Assembly (NCBI GenBank): GCA_903813345.2
Contig: CAIIXF020000002.1
Coordinates: 20,660,455-20,724,454, forward strand
Length of the DNA: 64,000 bases
Reading direction: 5' to 3'
Source: Owenia fusiformis
Taxonomy: Eukaryota > Annelida > Polychaeta > Sabellida > Oweniidae
Both the position numbers and the translations under genes were made by a program. The notes under the pieces were generated by a model. It had not been told where the DNA came from, ran no database searches, and saw only the letters and a list, made by a program, of their open reading frames with translations. The stretch's first letter is position 1. Each line of letters opens with the position of its first letter. This document shows, piece after piece, positions 1 to 12,100 of the stretch.

Positions 1-137
1 GTCAAAATATGACAATTTTCCATGATTTTTATAATTTTCAAGTAGGTGCAAATGAGTTTTCAGGTGGGCGCAAGCCTATTTTCAAAATCTCAGGTGGGTG
101 CTGTGCCCACTTGCTTTAATGCTGGGGAGATCAGTGT
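1..137 (+). repeat. MITE family A, copy 1 (left end cut off by the window)
   Basis: Non-coding repeat with alternating GGTGGGTGC and CACTTG blocks, ending in GGGGAGATCAGTG. Other copies lie at 9553-9760 (minus), 12676-12841 (plus) and 13212-13388 (minus). The complete copies are about 170-210 bp and begin with CAGTG-TCTCC, the inverse of this end, so the family has short terminal inverted repeats and no coding capacity. Confidence 0.75.
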
Positions 138-294
138 ATTGTGTACATGACTGCATTCATATTAAATAGATGTTTGCATATATCTTTCTATCAGTTGCAT
201 TCTGTTTTGATAAAAAGATGTGACCAAAGTCTTGCATCAAGTGATTGTAAATCTTTCACTCCCCCCCTCCCCATTCCCCTTACTTTAGAGAGGA

Positions 295-455
295 TGGAGG
301 ATACCGAGTAAGCGGTGGAATACCCCAGAATCCAGATGTATCAATCCCTATGTAAAGGTAAACCTCTAGAGGTTTGCCTTATTTGGTCATTGGAGATAGG
401 TTCCTCTATGAATTCTGGGATGTTCCCTCTCTTGTACAGTCAAGGGTCTTACTGC
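295..455. repeat. dispersed repeat with GAATACCCCAGAATTC-like core
   Basis: Contains the phrases GAATACCCCAGAAT, a GTAAAG-AACCTCT block and ATGAATTCTGGG. Related, diverged blocks occur at about 1395-1470 (inside the TXNDC9 intron) and 12895-12990. No gene is visible. The family may be SINE- or MITE-like; I could not define its ends. Confidence 0.4.
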
Positions 456-460
456 AAGAG

Positions 461-677
461 TAGGGTGTCAAATAAATATGTTCTCCCCTCCTTAGCTTTA
501 ACATCCACATAATGTTGCATAACTTTTTTCTCTACATGATGTCTGATTTGTTCTTTCGCACATCAAAACTAAGCTTTCACAATTAGTTTCAGATGACTAG
601 CTCAACTAGATATACTTTTATGCACAAAAGTTCATTCTCTTGAAATCAAGGGGGGACATATTTATTTGACACCCTGT
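461..677. mobile_element. 217-bp MITE with ~20-bp terminal inverted repeats
   Basis: The left end starts TAGGGTGTCAAATAAATATG and the right end reads as its reverse complement (CATATTTATTTGACACCCT at about 657-675). TA flanks both ends, as expected for a TA-targeting element. The 175-bp interior is non-coding. The right arm lies between the TXNDC9 stop codon and downstream DNA and carries that gene's nearest AATAAA. Confidence 0.7.
661..666 (-). promoter_or_regulatory. candidate poly(A) signal of TXNDC9
   Basis: AATAAA on the minus strand, 45 nt beyond the TXNDC9 stop. It lies in the terminal inverted repeat of the 461-677 MITE, so the transposon may supply the cleavage signal. No other AATAAA lies between it and the stop codon. 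Transcript 3' ends would decide. Confidence 0.4.
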
Positions 678-710
678 AGACCACAAGAGTTTCTTGTTAT
701 TTGTACTAGA

Positions 711-1817
711 TCAATAGTCATCATCACTAGAATCGTCATCATTTCTACCTCGAATGTTTTTCTTAGTGGTTTGCCCAAGAAATGATGGTTTCTTGCCGCC
801 TACTGAAGATTCCGAACCTGGGGGATCTAAAAGATTTCCACTATAAGTGATGATATCAGCTTTAGCAATGCGCCATTCAAGAACTTCAGTTTTGAAGTCA
901 TCAGCACCTCCTAATTCATCAAACCCAACGATAAAGTCAACTGTTTTGCCATCCTTGGCAAGACAAATAGTTGGAAGAACGACAATACGGAGACGTTCAA
1001 CCAAGAATTGAACTTTTTCAGCATTAATTTTAATGAATTTGGTCTCCATATGTTCTTTGGCTAAAATTGCCAAATGTTTATCAACGATTTTACACCTGTC
1101 TGTGGAGTCTCTATAAAAATGACAAACAACATTTTTACTCTTTTTACATTCTCCAAAAAATTCCTTTTCATCCTGAACTTCGAAATATTCTCCATGGCCG
1201 GCTGCTCTCCATTTTTGTTTCAATTCCTGGGCTTTTTTCATGTTTTGAATTCGTTTCTTACGCAGAACCTGAAAATAGACGATAAACATATGAATGTACT
1301 TTCAAGGATTTCCACACCATTTTAACAATGAAAATGAAATCACCTGACATTTCACTGACCAATCTCAGTCCACCCAGACCATGATGGGCAGAGCAAGAGG
1401 AAATACCCCAGAACTCACTGATGAACCAATCTCTGTAAAGATGAACCTCTCGAGGCTCCAACCACCACCTGCCAGATTAATGGTTGAGCCACTTTAAAGA
1501 GTGTACTTATACTAATATAGTGATAAAAAAGTACCATGTAAAAGGAGGAATTAGAAAAACACATAGTTTCCAAAAATAGGATTATCACCCACCAACCACT
1601 GATTAAAATTCAAATTTTTCTCACACGCTAAATATCAGAACTTTAACATTGCATTTGAATTTGCTTTAAGGTCAACTTCACAGTCACAATTTCTCAATGT
1701 TAATACCTCAAAGTCATCTTCATCCATTGTCTCCATCTTTGCAATCTCTGCGTCAACTTGCTGTTCCATCATATTAGTGGCAGCCACCAACTGCTGTTCC
1801 AACATATTCTGCGCCAT
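711..1817 (-). CDS. TXNDC9: thioredoxin domain-containing protein 9 (phosducin-like co-chaperone)
   Basis: Coding exons 1817-1707 and 1268-711 join in phase 0 (acceptor TTTTCAG, donor GAG/GTATTA) to give 222 residues; vertebrate TXNDC9 has 226. The N-terminal helix is rich in Met/Gln/Glu and contains [11 protein letters not shown] basic linker at residues 40-57 is followed by GHGEY (61-65), which opens the thioredoxin-like fold. The family signature VCHFYRDST lies at 85-93. Cys86 and Cys96 do not form a CXXC site, so oxidoreductase activity is unlikely, as is usual in this family. The C-terminal tail is acidic ([10 protein letters not shown]). TXNDC9/PhLP3 proteins bind the CCT chaperonin and modulate tubulin and actin folding in the cytosol. 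A 15-nt leader in the first coding exon follows an acceptor at 1833, so at least one non-coding upstream exon exists; I could not place it. Confidence 0.95.
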
Positions 1818-1832
1818 TTTCTTTGTTTTTTG

Positions 1833-2380
1833 CTGCAATAACACAAATTTTGTTAAATTCTATTTAGCATGCTCATATACGTTTGCCATTTGGCTTACAA
1901 ATTTGGTTAAACTCTTAATTAAATTTAAGAACTCTATTTAGCATGCTTACGTAAGTTGGCTAACCAATAATTCTCATATGGATACTGGATAACAATCGTT
2001 TATAGCCTGTGACTTTCATCTGAAGACGGCAGGTGGTTAATTTGACCACCTGCCTGCTGTTTTTCAACAGTTTTGGCAGTTAGAGGGCTGATTTATATAT
2101 TAATTAGTACAGGTAAGATCACTTCTAAATTGATGCAAAATCCTCATTTTACTGTTGCAGTAATCAATCTAGTAATACTAATACTACTCTTATCAGTTAT
2201 ATAGATGTTCAAAACACAGCATTGAGTCGCCTTTTAATGCAGTGATCTCCCCAGGAATCAGCAGGCCTGCCAACCCGAGGGCACCCAACATGCTTGACTT
2301 GGTACCAAATATTATTCTATTGGACGAGACTATACCTTCATATTATTTACAGTCTTTTGGGGGGGGGGGGTGTACACCCT
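1833..2380. other. non-coding upstream of TXNDC9
   Basis: Probably the TXNDC9 5' UTR intron and promoter. A diverged duplication of TCTATTTAGCATGCT (near 1859 and 1934) is visible, and a CAGTGATCTCCCC motif near 2241 resembles one end of MITE family A. I see no gene. Confidence 0.4.
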
Positions 2381-2515
2381 GCAATTGTTACCAAACTTAT
2401 GAAGAGGAGTGTACATATTAAAATTGTTACCAAACTTTTAGAGGGTAGTGTTCCTATTATTGTTGTTTTCAAACTTTTGGAGGGAAGTGTACCTATTACA
2501 ACTGGGTTAAGTGAT
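2340..2515. repeat. G-run plus three degenerate ~48-bp repeats
   Basis: A run of about 12 G is followed by three diverged units, each with (T)ACCAAACTT, GAGGGGTAGTGT-like and CCTATTA blocks. The short open frame here reflects the repeat rather than a gene. A similar phrase lies near 38695-38730. Confidence 0.5.
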
Positions 2516-3647
2516 CAATTTCAATTCAGTTCACTTTGAAGATTAGCTTTTTGAAGACGGAAAATCATCTATTTAAATTTAAATTAAATACAAAACCCAT
2601 TCTTCTTTTAAAAAAACTTATGCGGTTTATGCTCGACACAATATTTGATTAAATGTCATTGCAATTTTCAAATCAAATCATATTGATTCATGAATTTTGA
2701 GCTTTTTCAAATTAAAACTTGTGTCTGAAAACAGTTCATTCACAGGTCATACACGAGCTTGCCTGTCTTGAATCATTCCGTAGAAATGATTGAAAAATCA
2801 TCAGGAAAAATCCAAACTATAAAACTTTTAAAATCCTTGGTCTAAACATGGCCTTTTAACGGTTCAAACATTGACTTTGAATAGACCTTCATGCATAATT
2901 CGAAGATAGAATCATTGGAGAAAGTTTTAAAGCATGAAATCAACTCTAAAGCAAGAAAATGTAGTTATAAATTATCCTATGCATAGTTATGATATGTCGA
3001 AATAGTTAAATTGACTGGAGGTCAAAACAGAACTCTGTTATCTTTGTTAAAAAAAAATCTAAAAATGCTAAATTTTTTGCCACTTCCTGTTTCGTCATTC
3101 CTGTTAAAGTATCATGGCACCTTAAAATGCTTTTTATTTGATGATTCTAGCTTAATTTTGAAGGAAGTTGCATCAATTTTTGTACATTTCAAAATAAATC
3201 TTATTTTTGGCTTGTATGCCACAATCGCAAAATCTGTCACAGGTTACTGAACACAGCTGGCTCAAAAGCCAGCTGATGGAACGTTCAAATTTACCGTCTT
3301 GTGAAGTGGTTTTCTCCAACATCCAGCAGGCGTGCTGGAATAAGAAACGGTTTTTAAAAAGATGATTGAATGTAACTTGCCCTTTTCATGATGCGTGGTG
3401 ACAATAAGTCCTACTTGTTGTGTAATTTGCAGTTAAAGTAGAGAAATTCCAGACCTGGTGCGTACCATTTTTTAACTTTATGCGCATATGGCATTATACT
3501 TTGTACAGGGACGCAATCTTGGACAAACCTACTGAAAATACTGGTTGAAGGAACAAAATAAGGTAACAACAAATAAATAAATTATGTATTGATTCAAATA
3601 TATAGTGTATTATAAACGCTACTCAGCACAGCGTTTAGTCAAAATGG

Positions 3648-4072
3648 GCGAACTCCTATGCAGTGTCTCGGTATAGACACTGCGGCGGGCAGATTATGGA
3701 ATCCCCAAACTTTGGGGAAGATAGTCCCCCTTTTTGTCACAGATGTAATTGTTTTTCACACAACTTATAAAATATATGTTCTTTTATGTTCACCAATAAT
3801 TATTTTGTCAAAATATTCCAAAATCAATGAAATATAAGAGCAAATCCCCGCGGAAGGAATTCTGAGTAAATGTTGTGTTGATAAAAGTTTACCGCACGTG
3901 TTGTTTATTAGTTAATACGCGCAATTCAACCAATGAAATTGTCTAAATTTTACAATCACGCAACCTGAGCATGGGACTAGAACCAATCACGTCAGTTGTT
4001 TATTACGATGTTACCATGCTTACGGTGAGACACCTGCCCGCCGCAGTGATATATCACTGCACGGGAGTTCGC
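3648..4072. mobile_element. 425-bp MITE with hairpin-bearing terminal repeats
   Basis: The left arm (3648-3692) starts GCGAACTCC and ends GGCGGGCAG. The right arm (4034-4072) is its inverse, starting CTGCCCGCC and ending GGGAGTTCGC. Each arm holds its own small stem: GCAGTGTC/GACACTGC on the left and GCAGTGATATATCACTGC on the right. There is no transposase. Confidence 0.75.
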
Positions 4073-5005
4073 AAAATGGGCTTGATTTTTTCTTTTCAAG
4101 AATTTTCAATCCAGCCTCCCGGAGCTGACTTCTGTCAGCTCGGTATGAGTAAGTCACAGGGAAGAAGGTACCATTTTGTATAAGGAACGTTTTGAAAGGT
4201 GGTCATTTTTTTTTGAAATTTTCCAATTCAGTGATTCATCTTCTGAATTACAATGTATTCTTTAGTTTGAGCCTATGAGATCCTACTACAAAACGATCTG
4301 GCCAACATCTATGATCGCAACCCCCCCCCCCTTCTGAGACTGAAAGAACTTGTGTTTTACTTTGGTATGTCACTCAGGTTAGGTGTTGACAGGGCTGATA
4401 TAGGTGTGACGATCGTGGATCGTCATTTTTATTAATGAAAATCTGAAGTCCTTTTATACAATAAGATATGATATATATAATAAATCGAACTTATATCAGT
4501 GATCAAAGTTACCCCTGTAATGTAAAGAAACGATAAATTATACGTAAATGACATGAAGTCTAGTATAAAAATGAGAAAACTTACAAAATGTCCCGAGAAA
4601 TCTTTAAAATTGGTTTCTTCTGCTCTGACCGGAAGTAGATTATTAATGGTGAAACGAAATCAAAACTTATGAGAAGCGTTCAGCTGTTTCTGAATATTTG
4701 ATAATGTTGCAATTAAATGCAAGGATGGTAAATGATTTATTAGAATATAATTGAAGCTTTAATTTGGAGTAAATAAGTAAAACTAGTGATATATAGATTA
4801 TTTCCGTTCTGCAAAAAGTTTGCCATTATAGAAGCGCGAAGTTTGAATATGACGTAAAACAATGGTTTGGATTCCTATATAAGTCCGTGTCCTGGTTACG
4901 ACCGCCATTCTCGTGAAGAATCGGAAACCACTGACAAGACTTGTGGTTTAAGGTTATGTTATTCTTGGTTAGCCTATTGAAGCACACAAAAAGTCTTCAT
5001 GGTAG
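4073..5005. other. gene-free stretch
   Basis: AT-rich DNA with a C10+ run near 4320. No coding region, RNA gene or clear repeat was found. Confidence 0.3.
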
Positions 5006-5009
5006 CTCA

Positions 5010-5240
5010 ATCAAGTGATTAGCCGAAACAAGTTGCTGAATTCTAATTGTTATAAACATTGTTCTGCTAGCCGAAAGAGTTAGCCGAACATTATAAATAA
5101 TCCTGTTAGCCGAAGCTGGTTAGCCGAACTTAATATCATAAACAACCCTGTTAGCCGAAGAATTAGCCGACAGATTAGCCGACAAATTAGCCGACGAATT
5201 AGCCGAATTTATTAGCCGAACCATTAGCCGAAGAGAGTTG
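5010..5240 (+). repeat. TTAGCCGA tandem repeat
   Basis: About fifteen copies of TTAGCCGA(A/C) occur, first irregularly spaced (5010-5150), then at 12-13 bp spacing from 5148 to 5235 (units such as AGATTAGCCGAC). This is a young tandem repeat in otherwise AT-rich DNA. It is non-coding as far as I can see. Confidence 0.75.
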
Positions 5241-7108
5241 TCATTGTTGATGAAATATTGGATCACAATCTATTGAATTAAAGTGAACATTGACACTATA
5301 AATATATTCATATAGTAAACATACCAATAAACATTCATTTCATTAACGTATTGGTGCATCTTTATGGACTATCGTGCTTAATAAATATTAACTTAATTCT
5401 CTAAAACACGTAATATTTCAGATCGTATTTATTGTAATTTATATGTGTTTAATAAGTTTAATAACCGTAATAGTGCATGTTTGTCACTGAAAAGACCACT
5501 GAGTAATAAATAGCAAGTATATATATATGCTACATAGGATTGAAGTATCACACAAAAATAGGCCAAAACTGATCAGGTGAGGGATTCACTTTCACTTTTT
5601 CAACTGATAATTTTTCAGATTTCATTTGTAAGACGCTATTATAAACACTCAACTGCTTTCATCAATGATATATACACAAGCAAATATATGTAAATTATAG
5701 ATACTTTAAATCACCTTTCTTGATTGCAGTATACTTACTTTAGATCCGCAGAGAAAATCAATAAATGCTTGTGAACTTTGCGAAAATGTTTTGAAAGTTT
5801 ATACAATATGGCGGATTCAATTTAATTTGAAATCTTTTATTTGATTGGCTACTGAAATATCATATTTTAAGCACTTTGTCGATTTTTTCCCTAAATCATA
5901 GGTATCATATCTAAAACATCATCTCTCTATACAGATAATATGGATTTTCACCTTATGAAGAGTCAACACTTACCCAAATTAGGCCAAAGATAGAAAAATA
6001 AAGTTTTTTACATAATTGACCAAATTTTCTTTAACCAATCAAAACCTGGCTTACAAAGAATTCCCTGACAACTGAGTCATAATTACCCACAATGCAACGA
6101 ATTGCACCTAAAAATTCCAAGGAAGTGGAAATATCTGCGAATATGTCTCAAATTTCACCCTAAAGCAAGGTAAGATGTTCTTTAAATTAGTACCTAAGTA
6201 CCCTTCATAGATTAGTTTTGCCTGATAATACATAATATTTCTCCTATGTGAATGATAAAGTGCTAAAAATCAGAGGTAAAGATTTTTTATCCATGAAAAA
6301 TAATCCATCCAATCAGCAATCCATCAAATTGATCACATTCATTTATCAAGTCACTGAGATGAAAATTTGTGAATGAGCCCAAAATCCACGCATCATGGAT
6401 GAACATATAGGTAGAAACATGTTAGTCTGATTACGTTGCTTGGCTTGATCGACACATTCTTCTTCTTCACATTCAGCCAGAATGAGGAAATGAGATGAGA
6501 TTCAGAAAGCCCCGATCTAGATCTATTATACTTCAACTTGATGCAATATTTGACAATTTTGTATGGCCATTCACTTTTTTTAGCATTGACATTTTTTATT
6601 GAGCATTGCAGCATAATTCAGTTATGACAAAATTTCATCTAAAATTAGGCATCAGTTAACATTTCATTTCGTCGTTGCTTCAAATCAGGTTGTAAGTCAG
6701 TAATTGAATGAAAATGAAGGGTTACAGTTAATGAATTACATTTACGGACATATGTATTACATCTTTTTGTTTTACATTTGTTACATGGAAAAAATCAAAT
6801 CGGAGGCAGGCGTTTTAAGCAAAGTTTTAATGAAAGGGGTTATATTGAGATGTATTACATACCCAGCGAAGCATTTGTATTGAAGTCAATGGAGCTGAAG
6901 GTCGGCTTTACTGGCATCGAATAGGATTTTAATGTCGACATGTTGGAGCTCTCGATCGACAACGATATCGACATTGTTGGGTTCAATGATATTCGAAAAA
7001 TGAAAAAAATTTTGAAGAAAATCCGTCTGAATTTTAGATTTTCTAGGCTTGTAATTAGCAATGATGCACAATAGTCATCCTCAGTTGTATGTTTTATATC
7101 TAACTTAC
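5241..7108. other. gene-poor AT-rich stretch
   Basis: Short minus-strand open frames at 6393-6614 and 6855-7071 lie downstream of the doubtful exon at 7109-7291 and might be remains of the same gene or element. I recognise no domain and could not join them with confident splice sites. Confidence 0.25.
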
Positions 7109-7291
7109 AGGTAAACCATGTTTAAGTATCAGACTTTGAAGAAAAAGCAATAAATAGACATAAAACAACGATTTCTCTGTTGTTATTTCCGGGCAGCCAT
7201 TGAAAATAAATCTAATAATATCCTCATCTTCAACATTTTTGAAACGGCTAGTGCTAGCGGCGGCCATTTTATCGTCTGATAATGACGCCAT
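7109..7291 (-). CDS. possible first exon of an unknown or decayed gene
   Basis: Sixty-one codons start at an ATG with a good context (AAAATGGCG) and end at CCT/GTAAGT, a strong donor. The start is locally CpG-rich. The N-terminus reads SRFKNVEDEDIIRFI. This loosely resembles the helical N-terminal segment of some tyrosine-recombinase-like (Crypton-type) transposon proteins and their domesticated relatives; that is a weak impression. No downstream exon was identified. It could be a real gene start, a decayed element or chance. Confidence 0.25.
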
Positions 7292-7397
7292 TTTAGTGGA
7301 ATGCTGGGAATATTATTCACCGGCAATGCATTGCGCGGTGTACAGTTAAAATTATTCACCGCTTATTGACCAATCAAAATTGAGTATTTCAACTGAG

Positions 7398-7745
7398 GTA
7401 CTAACAATATGTTTTAGAAAATGTACATGTTTGTGAAAAAATAGCTCAGAGTACAACAGAATCTTCGATTTACTTCCTCACTTAAGTTACATAAACGGTT
7501 TTTCGAAAAACAGTTAAGATCTGCACTTTTAACCCAAACCATTTATGTAACTTAAGTGAGGAATGAAAATCGACGATTCTGTTGTCTTCTGAACTATTTG
7601 TTCGCAAATATGTACAATTTCTTAAACATATGGTACTGATACACGTTTGTGTTAAAAAATGTCATGGGAATTCTGCCTTCAACGTGTAAAATAAGGAAAC
7701 GAGAAAAATCGTACCTTCCGGATGTTCCGACATTTTGTTACCAAA
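7398..7745. mobile_element. fold-back element, copy 1
   Basis: Nearly the whole segment is an imperfect palindrome around its middle. CTTCCTCACTTAAGTTACAT in the left arm is mirrored by ATGTAACTTAAGTGAGGA in the right, with outer blocks also mirrored. A second copy lies at 41699-42118. There is no coding sequence, so this looks like a non-autonomous fold-back transposon. Confidence 0.65.
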
Positions 7746-8159
7746 ATGAACCGTTTTGGTAACCAGCGTAATCGAGTGGATCACCAGTGAACTGATCATT
7801 GGAAACTTTCAGCTTGTCAAGGTGGTGAGGTCTCTTTATAAATAAATCTATGATCAAAATTAACTCTAAATTATAAATCAAAGATTTCAATGCAGTGTGA
7901 ATGAAAAAATAGGCAACTGATCATATTGGAAATTATTATTTTAACATGGAAACAGTTGCAAAACTCCTGAAAACAATAGGAGCTTTTGGTGAAAACTGAT
8001 GGAGAAAATCACCTGTCCCCAGCTGCTAATGAAACCCCTTGAGCTTAAAGTACTCCTTCATATACAACACGTATCTTGTTGATTCATAGTCATGATAAGG
8101 AGTCAGTCATGAATTTATTAGGTCATTTTTGAGATATACAAACATCATGACTTTATATC

Positions 8160-8348
8160 TACAGAAAAACCTCTGAACATTGAATTTTTTTTTTGATGAC
8201 AAAAATGTTCAGTGTTAGTAGATGTTTGTTACAGAGTCAGAGAGGTGATTTATTCAGAAGTCAGTAAAGTATGTCCGGAGGAAGGGTGTTTACTAGGTAC
8301 AGGTGTTCACTACAGAGAGTTGTTCACTAAGACAGGTTTTACTGTTTA
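8160..8348. repeat. CAGTAAAACCTGT family, copy
   Basis: Diverged member of a family whose ends read ACAGTAAAACCTGT and inverse and whose body repeats GTGTTCA(G/C)ATT-AGAGAGGTGTTCA. Other copies: 11462-11640, 14418-14592, 28168-28340, 53640-53768 and 60880-61357, with end fragments near 10993 and 13781. Confidence 0.6.
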
Positions 8349-9145
8349 TCAATAGCAAAAATAAACCACAAAGTCAGATGATTCAAAATCAATATTTGTA
8401 ATAGGGTAACTTGTAAGTATGTAAATAAGCTTTATTCTAAAGTATGTTTATATGTTTTGTCAATGAAATACTCATTTTGATTTAAATAAATATGAATTCA
8501 TCCTATTAATTCACAGTTATCTTTTTGTGAATGTTTTTATCGTAAGGCTAAGGAACTGATATTATTTTTCACTGGTAAGTTATATAACCAAACACCTATT
8601 GTTTTAAAATAGTAGGTGGTCAAGCAACAGTTTTTCTTTTTTAATTTTCTTTGATCTATTCATCAAATAATCAGTGTTTGAATATTGAACAATTAATTCA
8701 ACAATATTAATTTAGGTTAGGGTCTAATGTAGAATCATTTATAATCTATAATGAATCTCGTAAGTCTAAATAAGGATTTTTGTATACAATAGTTTGTTTT
8801 TGATGAAAATTCTATTATGAGTAAAAAGGTTAGGTGTTCCAATAATAGAATATTTGGAGTGATCACCCCCTCCCCCTAGATTTCTATTCACAGACAATTT
8901 TAGCCCTGACTCGCAGAGTTACGGTAACTTAAATTTTGACTTATTTTGTCATAATTGCCAGTGAATTTATACATTTCACAGAATGAGCAGAAAGTATGAT
9001 AAACAATCCGCCTTAATTTTCCTGTCTCAACAATGTAAAAATCCAGCTGAATTCCTGTGGTATAGAACTCTTCCTCTTGCAGAAAACATTTTAACTTGCA
9101 GGAAATTAGGAAGCGTAACTTATCTGCTATTTTCCAACATTTCAG
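8349..9145. other. gene-free stretch before the unknown gene
   Basis: This presumably lies in an intron between an unplaced non-coding first exon and the leader exon at 9146. I see no TATA box or open frame worth calling. Confidence 0.3.
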
Positions 9146-9199
9146 GTCAAAATTGAGGGAAGCTCTAGCGACTAACTAAAACCACCATTTAACATTACC
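9146..9199 (+). other. 5' UTR part of the first coding exon
   Basis: The acceptor TTTCCAACATTTCAG ends at 9145, and 54 nt of leader run to the ATG at 9200 (context ACCATGG). At least one non-coding exon should therefore lie upstream; I could not locate it. Confidence 0.5.
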
Positions 9200-12100
9200 A
9201 TGGCCTTCAATCCACAAGAATACAAACCAGAGCCTACAGCGCCACCTTTATCTCAAGCAGAAGCGCCACCTAGCTATGATGACTCCATTTCAAACCCTGC
9301 AGTTGCCGGGGCAGCTGCCGCAGCAATCCCAGGTGTATCACCAATGCATAACAGCCCAGTACTATATCCTGTGTTACCTACATCTCAGCAGCCAAGATAT
9401 AGATTGGCTCACAAAGATTTTCTGCCTAAGCTCCTTAAAAAACATACATTCTCAGCTGACGAGTATGAACCTTTTAGGTAAGTTTTATGATAATTTTTTG
9501 CATTAAGGTGGATCGGATGGAACAGGTTTGTGCTTGATATCAATATGCATGTCTCAGTGAACTCCCCAACATTAAAGCAAGTGGGTGTAGCACCCACCTG
9601 AGATTTTGAAAATAGGCTTGCACCCACCTGAAAATCCATTTACGCCCACTTGAAAATGACAAAAATCATGAAAAATTGGCATATTTTGACCAATTTTGGT
9701 CTGAATTGTGAAAATGAGAGTTTTGCACCCACCTGAGAAAAAATCCTATGGAGATCACTGTTTCTATATGTAAAAGTTAAAGAGTTTGTTTCATTCGGAT
9801 AGGTCCACCTTAAGTTTTGTAACAGGTTTATTAATCCAGTACTCAATTTCATTACCCTTTCCATTTAGTTTGATTTAGCTTCCTTAAAAGAGAGCTTCAT
9901 CAACTTCATAGTTAGAACAACCCCCCCCCCAAAAAAAAGTTGGATAATAGGTAGAAACCAGTAGGATTAATGAATTGGTTTGTTTGAGGATTCAATGAAA
10001 AAGTGCAAAATAATAGCAAGTATAGAATAAATGACAAACAAAAAAACAAAGTTATTTTGCTTATGATTTCAATGTGAGAAATGAGCCAAGAATTATTCCT
10101 CTCTGGGATTTAATGTTCTAAATATTCATCCCAGCTGCATCTAAGTAACTCAATGAAAGTTAATCTATAGATGTTCTTCACAGTATACCTGAGACTGTTT
10201 ATACTTGGTTGAAGATGAAATAACACAATCTTGTTTTTGAATCAAAATAATGGTGAAATAAAGAGAAATTACACACAAAATGAATCAAAATTGAATTTGT
10301 ACAAAGAATACCAGACATTTCCTCGAGATATTTTATTGAATGGTAGTGGGAGGTTGCAATAAGCCATAAGCAAAGAGGGATATATACTTTAAGCCTTGGT
10401 GTGCCCTTGAAGCTGAAGTACTAGGCTATCCAATCTAAAGTACCTTAGAGATTGCAGTATCTTAGATACACCAAACTTTGCAAATAAAATATATAGCAAA
10501 GTGGTTAATTGTCAGATCCCTAGCATAGAATAATAATTATTTGGTAGAGTGTCAATCCTTGAGTAATTTAACAAACTTGACTTTTTAATAAGGTCATGAA
10601 TGTGATATGAAAGATAAGAACAACACACCAAATTGTATTTCAAATATCTCGGGAGCATTTCTGTAAAGCTGAACCAGTGCGTTGGTCAGGATTTTGAAAA
10701 CACCAAATGAAAGATTAACTTAGCCTAGCTACAGGCCCTTGTGACCCCCCTAAACACCCCCCCCCCCACAAGTCAGAAGGTGTTCAGTCTAGTAGAGGGG
10801 GGGGGGGGTCACAGAGTCTTGGAGCTAGACTAAGATTAATTAGATGAGCAAATATTCTTGTGGAATATTTTTGGCGTTGACTATATCATAACAAAACATA
10901 TTAATATCCTCTATCAAGGGTTGTCAAGGTTTTTCATATCTTTACTTTAACTTGTTTAGGTATTTTTACGTAGTCAACTTGACTTGTCAAGGTATAGTAA
11001 AACCTGTATATCTGAAAACCTCTCTAATTGGAATACCTTTCAATGTGACCACTTTTCTTGGTCCCAATTTAGTTACCTCTTTATTGTATAGTGGAGAATC
11101 ATCTGCTAAAATACAAATACTTTTGCCCAGTCCCACTGGCAATTAGACAGGTTCACTTTATTTCATACCTTATTTGGCTTGATATGAAGCATTACTTTCC
11201 AAATAAGGACATTGATGATTCAGTATGCAGACTTTAACACATTAATGTCTGTTTTGCTCTCTTTTTCAATCAGTCAAAGTAAAGTGTCAGGTTGTGTCTT
11301 CAATCAATTCAAAATGTCACACTGCATCATTCCTTCAATCCCTCTGGTATCCCTTTCTTACTTTTGAGTAGGGAGATGCATGCTAAATAATTTTGTCTTG
11401 AAATTAAATCATCCTCACCTACCACCCTGTTCCTGGTCTCGTACTCACTTACTCACAAATACAGGTTCTGTCTTATCTGAACACTAGTGTTGCTAACATT
11501 GTGGGACAGGACAGAAGTGTTCTTATTAACAGGTGTTCACATTTCAAGGTTTTTGGTTTAAATATGTCCATGGGAGACCACGAAAAAGTGTTCACATTGA
11601 GAGGTGTTCAGGATTAGCCAGGTGTTCAGATATACACTCTCAATATTAAAAGTTACTTTGGGTTATAAAATCTTTCAATACATTGTATTTGCCCTGTTGG
11701 CCTAAAGCGCAAACATTTGGTTGAGATATAATCCTTACTTGAGACAATATGAAAAATTGTGAAGACTTATTGATTTGTATGCAATATGCCTTATCAGAAC
11801 TACACCAAACCATGCTGGTCATATAGCCTAAGAAGAGATATTATACCAAGGGGACTAAACTAAAAGTCATGATTTGATTCTTAATAAATCTTGAGACCGA
11901 CACTAAAAGCTATCTCGATCTCACTTTGAGTTTGCTTATTATCCTATCGAATGAAGTTCAAGGGATATAGCGAACTGCTCCATTTGTTTGTACGTACGTA
12001 TGCCATGGCTGTTGATAGGATTTGCTATGCCTTGGCGTTGTTGTTATCTAGTTTCTTTATTTCTCTTCAAATTAATACTACATTTAAATCTACAATTTGT

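Noticed and set aside
9200-9300. PTAP plus PPxY as evidence for a retroviral Gag
   Set aside because: No capsid major homology region, zinc knuckle, protease or LTR is nearby, and the reading continues across seven spliced exons with internal duplication. It is a cellular gene.
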